NCBI GenBank assembly: GCA_021654635.1
Contig: AP025179.1
Location: 1,922,001 to 1,986,000, forward strand
Direction of reading: 5' to 3'
DNA: 64,000 nt
Source: Mycobacterium kiyosense
GTDB taxonomy: Bacteria; Actinomycetota; Actinomycetes; Mycobacteriales; Mycobacteriaceae
Below the pieces are notes generated by a model, which had not been told where the DNA came from, searched no databases, and saw only the letters and a list, made by a program, of their open reading frames with translations. Positions 36,620-44,489 of the stretch are shown here, in pieces. The translations under genes and the position numbers were made by a program. How positions within the stretch are numbered: the stretch's first letter is position 1; the number at the start of each line of letters is the position of its first letter.

Positions 36620-36948
36620 ATCAGCGGCATGTCAGTGCGACCGGCGTCCTATGGCCGGGACGGCGAGCGAGCAAACGCAAAATGTATTCATCGCAACCCG
36701 AAACCGATTCTCATCGACGCTCCCCCCACCATCGAATTCGATCAGTGCCGAGCAGAACGATTGATATCGCTGGCGGAACCACCATTTACATGACCGCCTA
36801 CGAACCCGTAATTCTGCAGGTTAGTTGAGTTTCGCGGTATGACGCTAGCCTACTTGATAGCCACTTTCAATAGTGTAGAGTCACCCATCTGACGAGCATT
36901 CGGAGATCGCGAAGGCGTGCTCGCTATTAGACGCACGAAGGTGGCGGC
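36620..36948. promoter_or_regulatory. Divergent control region of the mce operon and TetR gene
   Basis: Toward the TetR gene, TTGATA (36854-36859) and TAGAGT (36876-36881) are 16 bases apart. Toward the mce operon, on the minus strand, TTGAAA (36865-36870) and TAGCGT (36842-36847) are 17 bases apart. The two predicted promoters overlap face to face, and the imperfect inverted repeat CACTTTCAATAGTG (36862-36875) lies across both. A TetR repressor bound here could control both directions. The rest of the 329 bases shows no gene. Confidence 0.5.
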
Positions 36949-37548
36949 ATGCCCTCAGCAAATACTGAGTCATTGCGGGACCGGCGCCGCGCCGAGTTGC
37001 TCCTACAGATTCAGCACACCGCACACGAACTGTTCGCCGAGCGTGGTTTCGACGCGGTGACCACCGAGGACATCGCGGCTGCCGCCGGGATTTCGATCAG
37101 CACGTACTTTCGGCACGCACCGACAAAAGAAGGTCTGCTGATCGGTCCGGTCCGGGATGCCATCAGCGAGATCGTCACGTCTTACAGTTCCCGTCCGGCG
37201 GGACAGTCGGCGGTCGAAGCGCTGATCGACATCTTCGTCGAGCACGCCAAGATTGCCGACGAAATCAATCTGGACACCTGGCAGCGGGCGGTGGCGACGG
37301 CGCCGCATCTGCTGAAGAAGACCGCGCTGGTCAGTGAGGACGACTACCGCAAGTTCGTCGAGCACGTCGCCACCCGGATGGGGGTCGACGCGTCGGCCGA
37401 TATCCGCCCGGCTCTGCTGGTCCACACGAGTTTGGCGACCATCCGGTTCGTCATCGATCGCTGGCTGAACCGGCACGATATCCCGACCTCGCCGATCCAC
37501 ATCGAGATGGAGATCGCGCTGCGCTTGACCCTGGCCGGGTTTCACTAG
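36949..37548 (+). CDS. TetR-family regulator divergent from the mce operon
   Basis: A 199-residue repressor. The helix-turn-helix region is IQHTAHELFAERGFDAVTTE then DIAAAAGISISTYFRHAPTK (residues 20-60). The C-terminal domain includes ALIDIFVEHAKIADEINLDT and SLATIRFVIDRWLNRHDIPT. It is transcribed away from the mce operon and shares its control region, like other TetR regulators found beside mce operons (for example Mce3R, which is larger). It probably represses the mce operon; the effector is unknown. Confidence 0.9.
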   Translation: MPSANTESLRDRRRAELLLQIQHTAHELFAERGFDAVTTEDIAAAAGISISTYFRHAPTKEGLLIGPVRDAISEIVTSYSSRPAGQSAVEALIDIFVEHAKIADEINLDTWQRAVATAPHLLKKTALVSEDDYRKFVEHVATRMGVDASADIRPALLVHTSLATIRFVIDRWLNRHDIPTSPIHIEMEIALRLTLAGFH

Positions 37549-37604
37549 GTATTAGCTTGTCCCGCAAGCGGTTTGGGCGACCGCCCGGCGGTGTCGATCC
37601 ACCG

Positions 37605-37787
37605 TTATGCGGTTTGATCGACCAGTGTCGCGGCGGGTGCGTTGGTGCGGACCGATTCGACGCCGTGCTGGGCCGCCGCCTTCGTTTTGTAGCCCTCGCT
37701 GGCGGCGATCACTTCTCCGTTGGCGGCCTTGAGCCGGAAGCGGAACTCGCCCTGCCTGTCTTGGTAGATCTCGAACTTGCCAGCCAT
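37605..37787 (-). CDS. DUF1508 (YegP/UPF0339) small protein
   Basis: A 60-residue protein starting MAGKFEIYQDRQGEFRFRLK, followed by ANGEVIAASEGYKTKAAAQH and GVESVRTNAPAATLVDQTA. This is one full DUF1508 unit, a small alpha/beta fold of unknown role. ATG 37787 is chosen because it lies six bases after AAGGAG; the upstream ATG directly abuts that site. The gene is alone between the TetR gene and tRNA-His. Confidence 0.9.
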   Translation of the reverse strand: MAGKFEIYQDRQGEFRFRLKAANGEVIAASEGYKTKAAAQHGVESVRTNAPAATLVDQTA

Positions 37788-38012
37788 CGCCATCTCCTTT
37801 GATTGACAGTGCCGACCCGTTTTCACGCTAGCCCCATTCGGCTTCCACGTACATCGTGTTGTTCCCGCACTGGCAATCCGGGCGGTGCCACGGTCATGGC
37901 AGGACTGCTGGAAATCTGACCGGCGACGGGTACAGCAGCGATTCGTCTCGACGAGACGCTCGGAGGATGTTGTGCCGCAACGTTGTTGGCGGTGTTCATG
38001 CCGGGATTTCCG
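37788..38012. other. Intergenic part upstream of DUF1508
   Basis: Together with the next two entries this makes a 438-base space between DUF1508 and tRNA-His. In this part I see only the promoter area of DUF1508 and no gene. Confidence 0.35.
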
Positions 38013-38177
38013 TTACATGGCCCGACGTACCGGGATGACCCGGATGATGCCGGGAGTTGAATCGAACTCGTTCTCGGCCCGCTGCAGCACGTCGGCGCGA
38101 CGAGCTCGCTCCTCGGCGGCCTGTGCGTTGTCCCACTGCCAGGTGTACGCCCGCGGCGAGTTCGGCCACCGTGACAT
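38013..38177 (-). CDS. Possible small protein of unknown function
   Basis: A 54-codon open frame reading MSRWPNSPRAYTWQWD, then a helical, charged segment (EERARRADVLQRAENEFD) and PGIIRVIPVRRAM. Third codon positions are strongly GC-rich, as in real genes of this genome. Against it, the start lies directly behind the terminator of tRNA-His and no ribosome site is seen. I do not recognise the sequence. Confidence 0.3.
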   Translation of the reverse strand: MSRWPNSPRAYTWQWDNAQAAEERARRADVLQRAENEFDSTPGIIRVIPVRRAM

Positions 38178-38180
38178 CGG

Positions 38181-38220
38181 AAACAAAAAGGTCAGAGGGG
38201 GTGAAAACCCACCTCTGACC
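38181..38220 (-). terminator. Intrinsic terminator of tRNA-His
   Basis: On the minus strand GGTCAGAGGTGGG pairs with CACCCCCTCTGACC around a TTT loop and is followed by TTTTTGTTT (bases 38181-38189 in complement). It starts five bases after the tRNA 3' end. A hairpin with a T-run is unusual for mycobacteria, where such classic terminators are rare. Confidence 0.8.
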
Positions 38221-38225
38221 TGTGG

Positions 38226-38299
38226 GGTGAGTGACGGGACTCGAACCCGCGACATTCAGGATCACAACCTGACGCTCTACCAACTGAACTACACCCACC
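38226..38299 (-). tRNA. tRNA-His (anticodon GTG)
   Basis: The minus strand folds as a tRNA with acceptor GTGGGTG pairing with CACTCAC, D-arm AGTTCAGTTGGTAGAGC-like, anticodon stem-loop CAGGTTGTGATCCTG with anticodon GTG, and T-arm GCGGGTTCGAGTCCCGT. The extra G at position -1, diagnostic of tRNA-His, pairs with the final C. The CCA end is not encoded. Confidence 0.95.
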
Positions 38300-38347
38300 A
38301 CGACCGCCAGCCGTCCCCGTGGGGACTAACAAGCGGCGACGTCGATA

Positions 38348-38995
38348 TTAACCGCTCGGACGCTCTTGGGCCGAATCGTTTCTCTCCGGTGCGTCGCCCG
38401 CGCCCGCAAGATTGGCGACCGCCATCGCGATCTCGCTGGTAGAGGGCCCGGGCTGGGGTACGAAAGCGGTGCGACGGTAGTACTGCAATTCCCGGATGGA
38501 TTCGTGGATATCGGCCAGTGCCCGGTGGGCCAACCCCTTGGGCGGCTGCCCGAAGTAGATCCGCGGGTACCAGCGCCGGCACAATTCCTTGATGGAGCTG
38601 ACGTCGATCATCCGGTAGTGCAGGAACGAATCCAGGGTCGGCATGTCGCGGGCGATGAAGGAGCGGTCGGTGGCGATCGAGTTGCCGGCCAGCGGTGCGG
38701 TCTTGGGCTGCTTGACGTGCTCGTGGATGTAGTCGAGCACCATCGCCTCGGCGGTAGGGACGTCCACGGCCGAGGCCCTGACCTCGTCGGTAAGCCCGGA
38801 TCGGGCGTGCATCTCCTTGACCACGTCGATCATCGAGGACAATGCCGCGTCCTCGGCATGGATCACCACGTCGATGCCCTCGCCCAGAATGTTCAGATCG
38901 GCGTCGGTGACCAGGGCGGCAATTTCGATCAACTTGTCCGAGCCCAGATCGAGCCCGGTCATCTCGCAGTCGATCCAGACCATTTCGTCGCGCAC
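38348..38995 (-). CDS. orn: Oligoribonuclease
   Basis: A 215-residue 3'-5' exonuclease that degrades short RNAs to mononucleotides in the cytosol. The DEDDh residues are visible: Asp and Glu in [20 protein letters not shown], Asp in [20 protein letters not shown], and His and Asp in [23 protein letters not shown] 38995 gives the same length as M. tuberculosis Orn (Rv2511). The gene lies 49 bases beyond tRNA-His and is divergent from the HerA-like gene. Confidence 0.95.
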   Translation of the reverse strand: MRDEMVWIDCEMTGLDLGSDKLIEIAALVTDADLNILGEGIDVVIHAEDAALSSMIDVVKEMHARSGLTDEVRASAVDVPTAEAMVLDYIHEHVKQPKTAPLAGNSIATDRSFIARDMPTLDSFLHYRMIDVSSIKELCRRWYPRIYFGQPPKGLAHRALADIHESIRELQYYRRTAFVPQPGPSTSEIAMAVANLAGAGDAPERNDSAQERPSG

Positions 38996-39113
38996 AGCGC
39001 ACACACTAAGCCCACCTCACGCCCGCGCGCGCCCGACCCGTCCCGGTACCAGGCAAGTAGTGTGAGCCGCGTTGCTTTCGACGCTTTCAACGGCACGGGA
39101 AGGACGCGGCACG

Positions 39114-40670
39114 ATGAGCACCGAATCGGCGGAGACCCCCGCCAAGAGAATCGCCGCAGGCTATGCCCTCCAAGGTCAGGCCCTGGAGTTGGGCACGGTC
39201 GTCGTCGACGGCCAAGCCGACCCGACCGCCCAGGTCCGCATCCCGCTGGCCACGGTCAACCGGCACGGCCTGGTGGCCGGGGCCACCGGAACCGGCAAGA
39301 CGAAGACCCTGCAACTGATCGCCGAACAGCTCAGCGCGGCAGGCGTGCCGGTGTTCATGGCCGACGTGAAGGGCGACCTGTCCGGACTCTCGCGGCCCGG
39401 GGAGAGCAATGACAGGACTGCCGCGCGCGCCAAGGACACCGGCGACAATTGGGAGCCGACGGGGTACCCGGTCGAGTTCCTCTCCCTCGGGACCGAAGGG
39501 ATCGGCGTGCCGGTGCGTGCCACCGTCGAAAGCTTCGGCCCGGTTTTGTTGTCAAAGGTGTTGGGGCTCAATGCGACCCAGGAATCGACCCTCGGGCTGA
39601 TATTCCACTGGGCCAAAGACAAGCGGCCCTTGGTCACCCTGGGCCAGTTGCGCGACACCATCAGCTACCTGACCAGTGAGCAGGGCAAGGCCGACCTGAA
39701 GTCGCTGGGCGGGGTGTCGTCGACGACGGCGGGCGTCATCCTGCGGGCGTTGGTCAATCTGGAAGGCGAGGGCGGCGACACGTTCTTCGGCGAGCCCAAG
39801 CTCGATCCGCAAGATCTGCTGCGCACCGATAGTCAAGGCCACGGCATCATCTCGTTGCTCGAATTCAGCGGTCAGTCCGTGCGTCCGGTCATCTTCTCGA
39901 CGTTCCTGATGTGGTTGCTTGCCGACCTGTTCACCCAGCTCGACGAGGTCGGAGACATCGACAAACCCAAACTGGTGTTCTTCTTCGACGAAGCGCATCT
40001 GTTGTTCTCCGACGCCTCGAAGGCTTTCCTCGAACAGGTCGAGCAGACCGTCAAGCTGATCCGTTCCAAGGGCGTCGGGGTGTTCTTCTGCACCCAGCTG
40101 CCCACCGACCTGCCCAACGACGTGCTGTCCCAGCTGGGCGCCCGCATCCAGCACGCGCTGCGGGCATTCACCCCCGATGACCAGAAGGCACTGAGCAAGA
40201 CGGTGCGCACCTATCCGAAAACCGATGTCTACGACCTGGAGTCGGCGTTGACGTCGTTGGGGATCGGCGAGGCCGTCGTCACGGTGCTCTCGGAGAAGGG
40301 CGCCCCCACCCCGGTCGCGTGGACACGCATGCGGGTGCCCCGGTCGCTGATGGCCGCCATCGGCACCGACGCGGTCACCGCCGCGGCCAAGCAGAGTCCG
40401 CTGCAGGCTAAATACGGCCAGACGGTGGAGCAGCCTTCCGGGGCTCCCGCAATTGCGTCGGGTGCGCCACCACCTTCAGTTGCCGGCTCTGAGTTACCGC
40501 CGGTGCCAACGGATTACGAGCTGCCGCCGATGCCGCCCCCCGCCGAGCCCAAGGGGCCTGCCGTGTGGGAAGAGGTGCTGAAGAACCCGACGGTGAAGAG
40601 TGGCATCAACACCGCGATCCGCGAAGTGGTGAAGAACATCTTCGGCGGTGGTGGCCGCCGGAAGCGTTAG
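39114..40670 (+). CDS. HerA/DUF853-type ATPase
   Basis: A 518-residue P-loop protein. Walker A is GLVAGATGTGKTKTLQLIAE (about residues 50-68) and Walker B is KPKLVFFFDEAHLLFSDASK (about 285-305). FCTQLPTDLPNDVLSQLGAR lies in the sensor region. The C-terminus is proline-rich (PPVPTDYELPPMPPPAEPKG) and ends in a short Gly/Arg tail. It corresponds to M. tuberculosis Rv2510c. DUF853 proteins resemble bacterial HerA-like helicase/translocases, but their role is not established. ATG 39114 was taken because it starts the conserved sequence MSTESAETPAKRIAAGYALQ. Confidence 0.88.
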   Translation: MSTESAETPAKRIAAGYALQGQALELGTVVVDGQADPTAQVRIPLATVNRHGLVAGATGTGKTKTLQLIAEQLSAAGVPVFMADVKGDLSGLSRPGESNDRTAARAKDTGDNWEPTGYPVEFLSLGTEGIGVPVRATVESFGPVLLSKVLGLNATQESTLGLIFHWAKDKRPLVTLGQLRDTISYLTSEQGKADLKSLGGVSSTTAGVILRALVNLEGEGGDTFFGEPKLDPQDLLRTDSQGHGIISLLEFSGQSVRPVIFSTFLMWLLADLFTQLDEVGDIDKPKLVFFFDEAHLLFSDASKAFLEQVEQTVKLIRSKGVGVFFCTQLPTDLPNDVLSQLGARIQHALRAFTPDDQKALSKTVRTYPKTDVYDLESALTSLGIGEAVVTVLSEKGAPTPVAWTRMRVPRSLMAAIGTDAVTAAAKQSPLQAKYGQTVEQPSGAPAIASGAPPPSVAGSELPPVPTDYELPPMPPPAEPKGPAVWEEVLKNPTVKSGINTAIREVVKNIFGGGGRRKR

Positions 40671-40752
40671 GGGCTCCGCGACTGTAATGGCAGTGTGAAA
40701 AGCGGCCGCGAATGGCGCGTCAGGTTTCACGCGCAAGCGGGAAGCGTAGGCG

Positions 40753-41559
40753 CTATCCGCCGCCCAGCTTCTTGTAGAAGGCCCCGACGATCGGCGCCAC
40801 GATGGCACGGGGGGCGTAGCCGCTTGCCACCGACATCGCCTTGGACGTCAGGCCCGGAACAATCCGCATCTTGTTGCGCTCCAACGCGTCCAGGGATACC
40901 TGGGCGGTGTGCTCGGTGGAGATCCACAGGAAATCGGGCACCAGCTTCTCCACCAGTGAGCGTTCGTCGCCTTCGGGCAGGTCGGTACGCACCGGTCCGG
41001 GAGCCAGCAGCGTGACGTGCACGCCGTGCTTGCGGACTTCGCCGCGCAGCGACTCGCTGAAGGTGTTGGCGAACGCCTTGGTGGCGGCATAGGTCGCGTT
41101 GTAGGGGATCGGCGAATTCCCGGCCGCCGAACCGGAAATCAGGATGCCGCCGGCTTTGCGCTCGATCATGCCGGGCAGCACTGCGAGCGTAAGGTCATGC
41201 ACCGCAACGGCATTCAATTGCACTTGCGCCTTCTCGCCGGCCGGGTCCAGCTGCGCGACCGGCCCGAAGGTCGCCGTACCGGCGTTGGCGCACAGGATCG
41301 AGATCGGCCGGGTGGCCAGCTCGTCGCACAGCTTCGCGCGTTCGGCCGGGTCGGCGAGGTCGGCCGGGCGCACCTCGACTGCGACACGGTACTTGTCCAC
41401 CAGCCGGGCGGCCAGGGCGGTGAGCAGTTCTTCGCGCCGCGCGGTGATGATCAGGCTGTGGCCACGCGCGGCCAACTCGGTGGCCAGCGCTTCGCCGATG
41501 TTCTGCGACGCTCCGGTGACTACGGCGCGCGCGTCGGGACTGGGAGCGGGAATCGGCAT
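40753..41559 (-). CDS. cmrA: Mycolate reductase-type short-chain dehydrogenase
   Basis: A 268-residue SDR: cofactor motif VVTGASQNIGEALATELAAR at the start, ILCANAGTATFGPVAQL in the NNAG position, the catalytic Ser in GGILISGSAAGNSPIPYNAT and the YxxxK motif in YAATKAFANTFSESLRGEVR. The gene order orn, HerA-like, this SDR, MFS is that of M. tuberculosis Rv2511-Rv2508c, which makes it the Rv2509 orthologue. Rv2509 and its corynebacterial counterpart CmrA reduce the 3-oxo intermediate to the mature mycolic acid motif. It is divergent from the MFS gene. Confidence 0.85.
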   Translation of the reverse strand: MPIPAPSPDARAVVTGASQNIGEALATELAARGHSLIITARREELLTALAARLVDKYRVAVEVRPADLADPAERAKLCDELATRPISILCANAGTATFGPVAQLDPAGEKAQVQLNAVAVHDLTLAVLPGMIERKAGGILISGSAAGNSPIPYNATYAATKAFANTFSESLRGEVRKHGVHVTLLAPGPVRTDLPEGDERSLVEKLVPDFLWISTEHTAQVSLDALERNKMRIVPGLTSKAMSVASGYAPRAIVAPIVGAFYKKLGGG

Positions 41560-41633
41560 GACGACGATGGTAGACAGTCCGCCGGGATGGCCAGGCGAGG
41601 CGGGTCGGTGCAGAAGTGAATAGGCTGCCGGGC

Positions 41634-42962
41634 ATGGCAGACCCGGGGCTCGGTACTCCCACGCGCTCTCGGGTATGGGCCTGGGCGTTGTGGGACTGCG
41701 GCCAAACCGGCCTCAGCGCCATCACGGCTACCTTCGTGTTCTCGGTGTATCTGACCCACAGCGTGGGCGTCGGCACCCCGCTGGGCGCTACGCCGATCAG
41801 TGGCTTGGAGCGGGCCGCGGCCGCCGCCGGGGTGACGATCGCGATCCTGGCGCCCCTGGTCGGGGTATGGGTGCAATCACCGCATCGGCGGCGGGTGGCC
41901 TTGGCCCTGCTGACCAGTTTGGCGGTGGCGCTGACCTGCTCGATGTTCCTCATCCGCAACGAACCCGGCTATTTCTTCGCCGGTCTGGCATTGCTGGCGG
42001 CGACCGCGGCCTGTGGTGATCTGGCCAGCGTCCCGTACAACGCGATGCTGCGTCAGGTGTCGACGCCGGCAACGGCCGGCCGGATCTCGGGCTTCGGTTA
42101 CGCGGCGGGATATATCGGCACCGTCGGGCTGCTGTTGGTCGTCTATCTGGGTTTCATGACGGGCAAGGGCGACGACAGGGGTCTGCTGCATCTTCCCACT
42201 GCGGGGGGAATGAACGTTCGCGTTGCAATGCTGCTGGCCGCCGCGTGGATGGCGGCCATGGCGCTGCCGCTGTTGCTGGTGGCCCACCACCTGCCCGATG
42301 CCGGTGCGGTGACGCACCCCACCACCACGTTGCTGGGCGGCTACCGCAAGCTGTGGGCCGACATCACCTCGGAATGGCGCCGTGACCGCAACCTGGTCTA
42401 TTTCCTGGTGGGCAGTGCGCTCTTCCGGGACGCGCTGGCCACGATATTCGGTGTCGGCGCCGTGCTGGGTGTCAACGTGTACGGCCTCGCCGCCGACGAC
42501 GTGCTGATATTCGGCGCGGCCGCGTGCGTCGTGGCGGCGATCGGCGCGGTACTGGGCGGCTTCGTCGACCATCGGGTGGGATCCAAACCCGTCATCGTCG
42601 CGTCGCTGACCGCTATTCTCGGCGCCGGGGTGGCCCTGTTGGTGCTGTCCGGCCCGCGGGCTTTCTGGGTGTGCGGGCTGACGCTGTGCCTGTTCATCGG
42701 ACCGTCGCAGTCCTCGTCGCGCGCGTTGCTGCTGCGGATGGCGCAGCACGGCAAGGAGGGCGTGGCCTTCGGCCTGTACACGATGACGGGCCGGGCGGTG
42801 GCGTTCCTGGCGCCGTGGTTGTTCTCCGTCTTCGTCGACGTGTTCAAGGCGGACAGGGCCGGACTGGGCGGAGTCATCGTGGTGCTGCTGGCCGGATTGC
42901 TGGTGACCTTGGTCGTGCGGGTGCCGAGCACCGACTCAGAGCGGAGCGTCGCAGATGGTTAA
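41634..42962 (+). CDS. MFS transporter (UMF1/Atg22-like)
   Basis: A 442-residue membrane protein with about twelve helices. The first block VWAWALWDCGQTGLSAITAT is characteristic of the UMF1/Atg22-like branch of the major facilitator superfamily. Further helices include AAGVTIAILAPLVGVWVQ and VAMLLAAAWMAAMALPLLLV. It corresponds to M. tuberculosis Rv2508c. ATG 41634 gives a direct start MADPGLGTPTRSRVWAW. Its 3' end overlaps the end of the convergent proline-rich gene by 27 bases. The substrate is unknown. Confidence 0.9.
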   Translation: MADPGLGTPTRSRVWAWALWDCGQTGLSAITATFVFSVYLTHSVGVGTPLGATPISGLERAAAAAGVTIAILAPLVGVWVQSPHRRRVALALLTSLAVALTCSMFLIRNEPGYFFAGLALLAATAACGDLASVPYNAMLRQVSTPATAGRISGFGYAAGYIGTVGLLLVVYLGFMTGKGDDRGLLHLPTAGGMNVRVAMLLAAAWMAAMALPLLLVAHHLPDAGAVTHPTTTLLGGYRKLWADITSEWRRDRNLVYFLVGSALFRDALATIFGVGAVLGVNVYGLAADDVLIFGAAACVVAAIGAVLGGFVDHRVGSKPVIVASLTAILGAGVALLVLSGPRAFWVCGLTLCLFIGPSQSSSRALLLRMAQHGKEGVAFGLYTMTGRAVAFLAPWLFSVFVDVFKADRAGLGGVIVVLLAGLLVTLVVRVPSTDSERSVADG

Positions 42963-43715
42963 GCCCTGGCCGGTGCGCTGACGCACCTGAATTCCGCCCA
43001 CCGTGACCGAGCACGTGACGTTGTGGCCGATGTTGACGACGGTGACGCTGGCCGGATGAGTCGACGACGTCGACAAACTAACCTGCCTGGACCACGGCAG
43101 CGTCACGTTGAACTCGGTCTGAATCAGGTCGCCGGTGTCCAGATAGACCACGCTGATCGCACGGCCCTCCCCGGTGACGCTGTAGACCACCGACTGCATC
43201 GTGCCCGGCACCGTCGAGGTGTCCGGCGGCGTGGTGCTCGGCGGGGCGGTGGTGCGCGGCGGCCTACGGGTGGTGGAGGGCGGAGGTACCCGGGTCGTCG
43301 GAGGCGCGAAAGTGGTGGTGGGGCTGGACATCGGCGGCAGCGGCTCGAAGGCGGTCTGCTGTCGGCCCGATTGGTTGGCGATGACCAGGGCGATCACCAG
43401 CCCGATGACGAACAGGACCAACGCGCCTGCGGTGAGCCACAGCCATCGCGGCGACCGCGGGGGTGGGGAGTCCTCCGGCGGCTTCTCCTCCGGCGGTGGT
43501 CCGTCTTGTTGCCAGTACTGTGGCGGCAACTGTTGGGTTGGGGGTGGCTGGTAGCTGCCCGAGGCCCACGGGGAGGTACCCCCGCCGTAGGAATACGGCA
43601 TGTCGTCGGCGTAGGCCGGGTAGTCGACAACGGAATCCTGCGGGTCCTGCGGCCATGCCGAACGAGACCCCTGTTGCGGGGGACCGAAATTCTGGGGTCT
43701 GCGTGGATCGTTCAT
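42936..43715 (-). CDS. Proline-rich membrane-anchored protein
   Basis: A 259-residue protein: a proline- and glutamine-rich N-terminus (SYQPPPTQQLPPQYWQQDGP), one membrane helix (WLWLTAGALVLFVIGLVIAL, about residue 100), a proline/threonine-rich stalk (TTRRPPRTTAPPSTTPPDTS) and a C-terminal domain of about 90 residues with two cysteines that resembles MmpS-type small exported domains (VYSVTGEGRAISVVYLDTGD, SVTVVNIGHNVTCSVTVGGI). It corresponds to M. tuberculosis Rv2507. ATG 43715 is preferred over the ATG two codons upstream, without strong evidence. The role is unknown. Confidence 0.85.
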   Translation of the reverse strand: MNDPRRPQNFGPPQQGSRSAWPQDPQDSVVDYPAYADDMPYSYGGGTSPWASGSYQPPPTQQLPPQYWQQDGPPPEEKPPEDSPPPRSPRWLWLTAGALVLFVIGLVIALVIANQSGRQQTAFEPLPPMSSPTTTFAPPTTRVPPPSTTRRPPRTTAPPSTTPPDTSTVPGTMQSVVYSVTGEGRAISVVYLDTGDLIQTEFNVTLPWSRQVSLSTSSTHPASVTVVNIGHNVTCSVTVGGIQVRQRTGQGLTICDAPL

Positions 43716-43781
43716 GTCCACTTCGCAGGGTACCTGTGCGCGTTGCGGGGGCGCCGAAGGCGGATCGCGCCGGGCGCTGGG

Positions 43782-44423
43782 CTATTGATCCGAGGCCGTC
43801 AGCGCGGCGATGGTCATCGCCTTCATGACAGCGCGGGACCGGGCCGCCCGCGCCGGTTTGGTGTCTGCCGATTTCATGCTGTGCGGCGTGGAGTTCAGCA
43901 GGCCGAACACGGCGTGCGCCATCAGCCGCGCGTCGGCTTCGGCCAGATCGGGGTTCAGTCGGCGCAGTACTGCCACCCAGATCTCCACGTATTGGCGCTG
44001 CGCCTTGCGCACCTGTCGTTCGGCGGTCGCGGGCAAGTGGGCAAGGTCACGATCCTGGATACGGATGAGGTTCGGCTCGCCGAGTGCGAAGTCGAGGTGG
44101 AAGTCGATCAGCCCGTCCAGCGTGGCGGCCGCGTCGTCGCCGCGGTCGGCCACGGCCCGGGCTCCGGCGAGCAGCCGCGCGCTGATCCCCACCAGCAACT
44201 CGACGAGCATCGACTCCTTGTTCGGGAAGTGGCGGTAGATCGCCGGACCGCTGACGCCGGCCGCGGCACCGATGTCATCGAGACGCACCGCGAGGAAACC
44301 GCGTTCGGCGATCAACCGTTCGGCGGCCGAGAGTAGCTGCAGCCGACGGTCGGACTTCAGCTGGCTGCGGCGATTCGGCGATTCCGGCTGCCCGGGCTCC
44401 TCGTCCGGGACGGACGCTGGCAT
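43782..44423 (-). CDS. bkaR: TetR repressor of branched-chain keto-acid catabolism
   Basis: A 213-residue TetR protein. The helix-turn-helix is LSAAERLIAERGFLAVRLDD then IGAAAGVSGPAIYRHFPNKE (about residues 30-72). The ligand domain includes LDGLIDFHLDFALGEPNLIR. It is divergent from fadD35 and matches M. tuberculosis Rv2506 (BkaR), known to repress the downstream fadD35-scoAB-accD1A1-fadE19 genes. A GTTAAT-N4-ACTAAC site lies between the two starts, and a near-identical site lies before scoA, which fits control of both. The effector is thought to be an acyl-CoA of this pathway; it is not visible in the sequence. Confidence 0.92.
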   Translation of the reverse strand: MPASVPDEEPGQPESPNRRSQLKSDRRLQLLSAAERLIAERGFLAVRLDDIGAAAGVSGPAIYRHFPNKESMLVELLVGISARLLAGARAVADRGDDAAATLDGLIDFHLDFALGEPNLIRIQDRDLAHLPATAERQVRKAQRQYVEIWVAVLRRLNPDLAEADARLMAHAVFGLLNSTPHSMKSADTKPARAARSRAVMKAMTIAALTASDQ

Positions 44424-44444
44424 GACGGCCTCCTGGACATGTCG

Positions 44445-44460
44445 GTTAATCGTCACTAAC
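44445..44460. promoter_or_regulatory. Probable BkaR operator at bkaR/fadD35
   Basis: GTTAAT-CGTC-ACTAAC is a near-perfect inverted repeat with a 4-base spacer, 22 bases before the bkaR start and 29 bases before the fadD35 start. The same architecture recurs at 46165-46180 before scoA. The link to BkaR is inferred from position and repetition. Confidence 0.65.
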
Positions 44461-44489
44461 GTAGCACTCAACCGCCCGTCGGAGGAACC

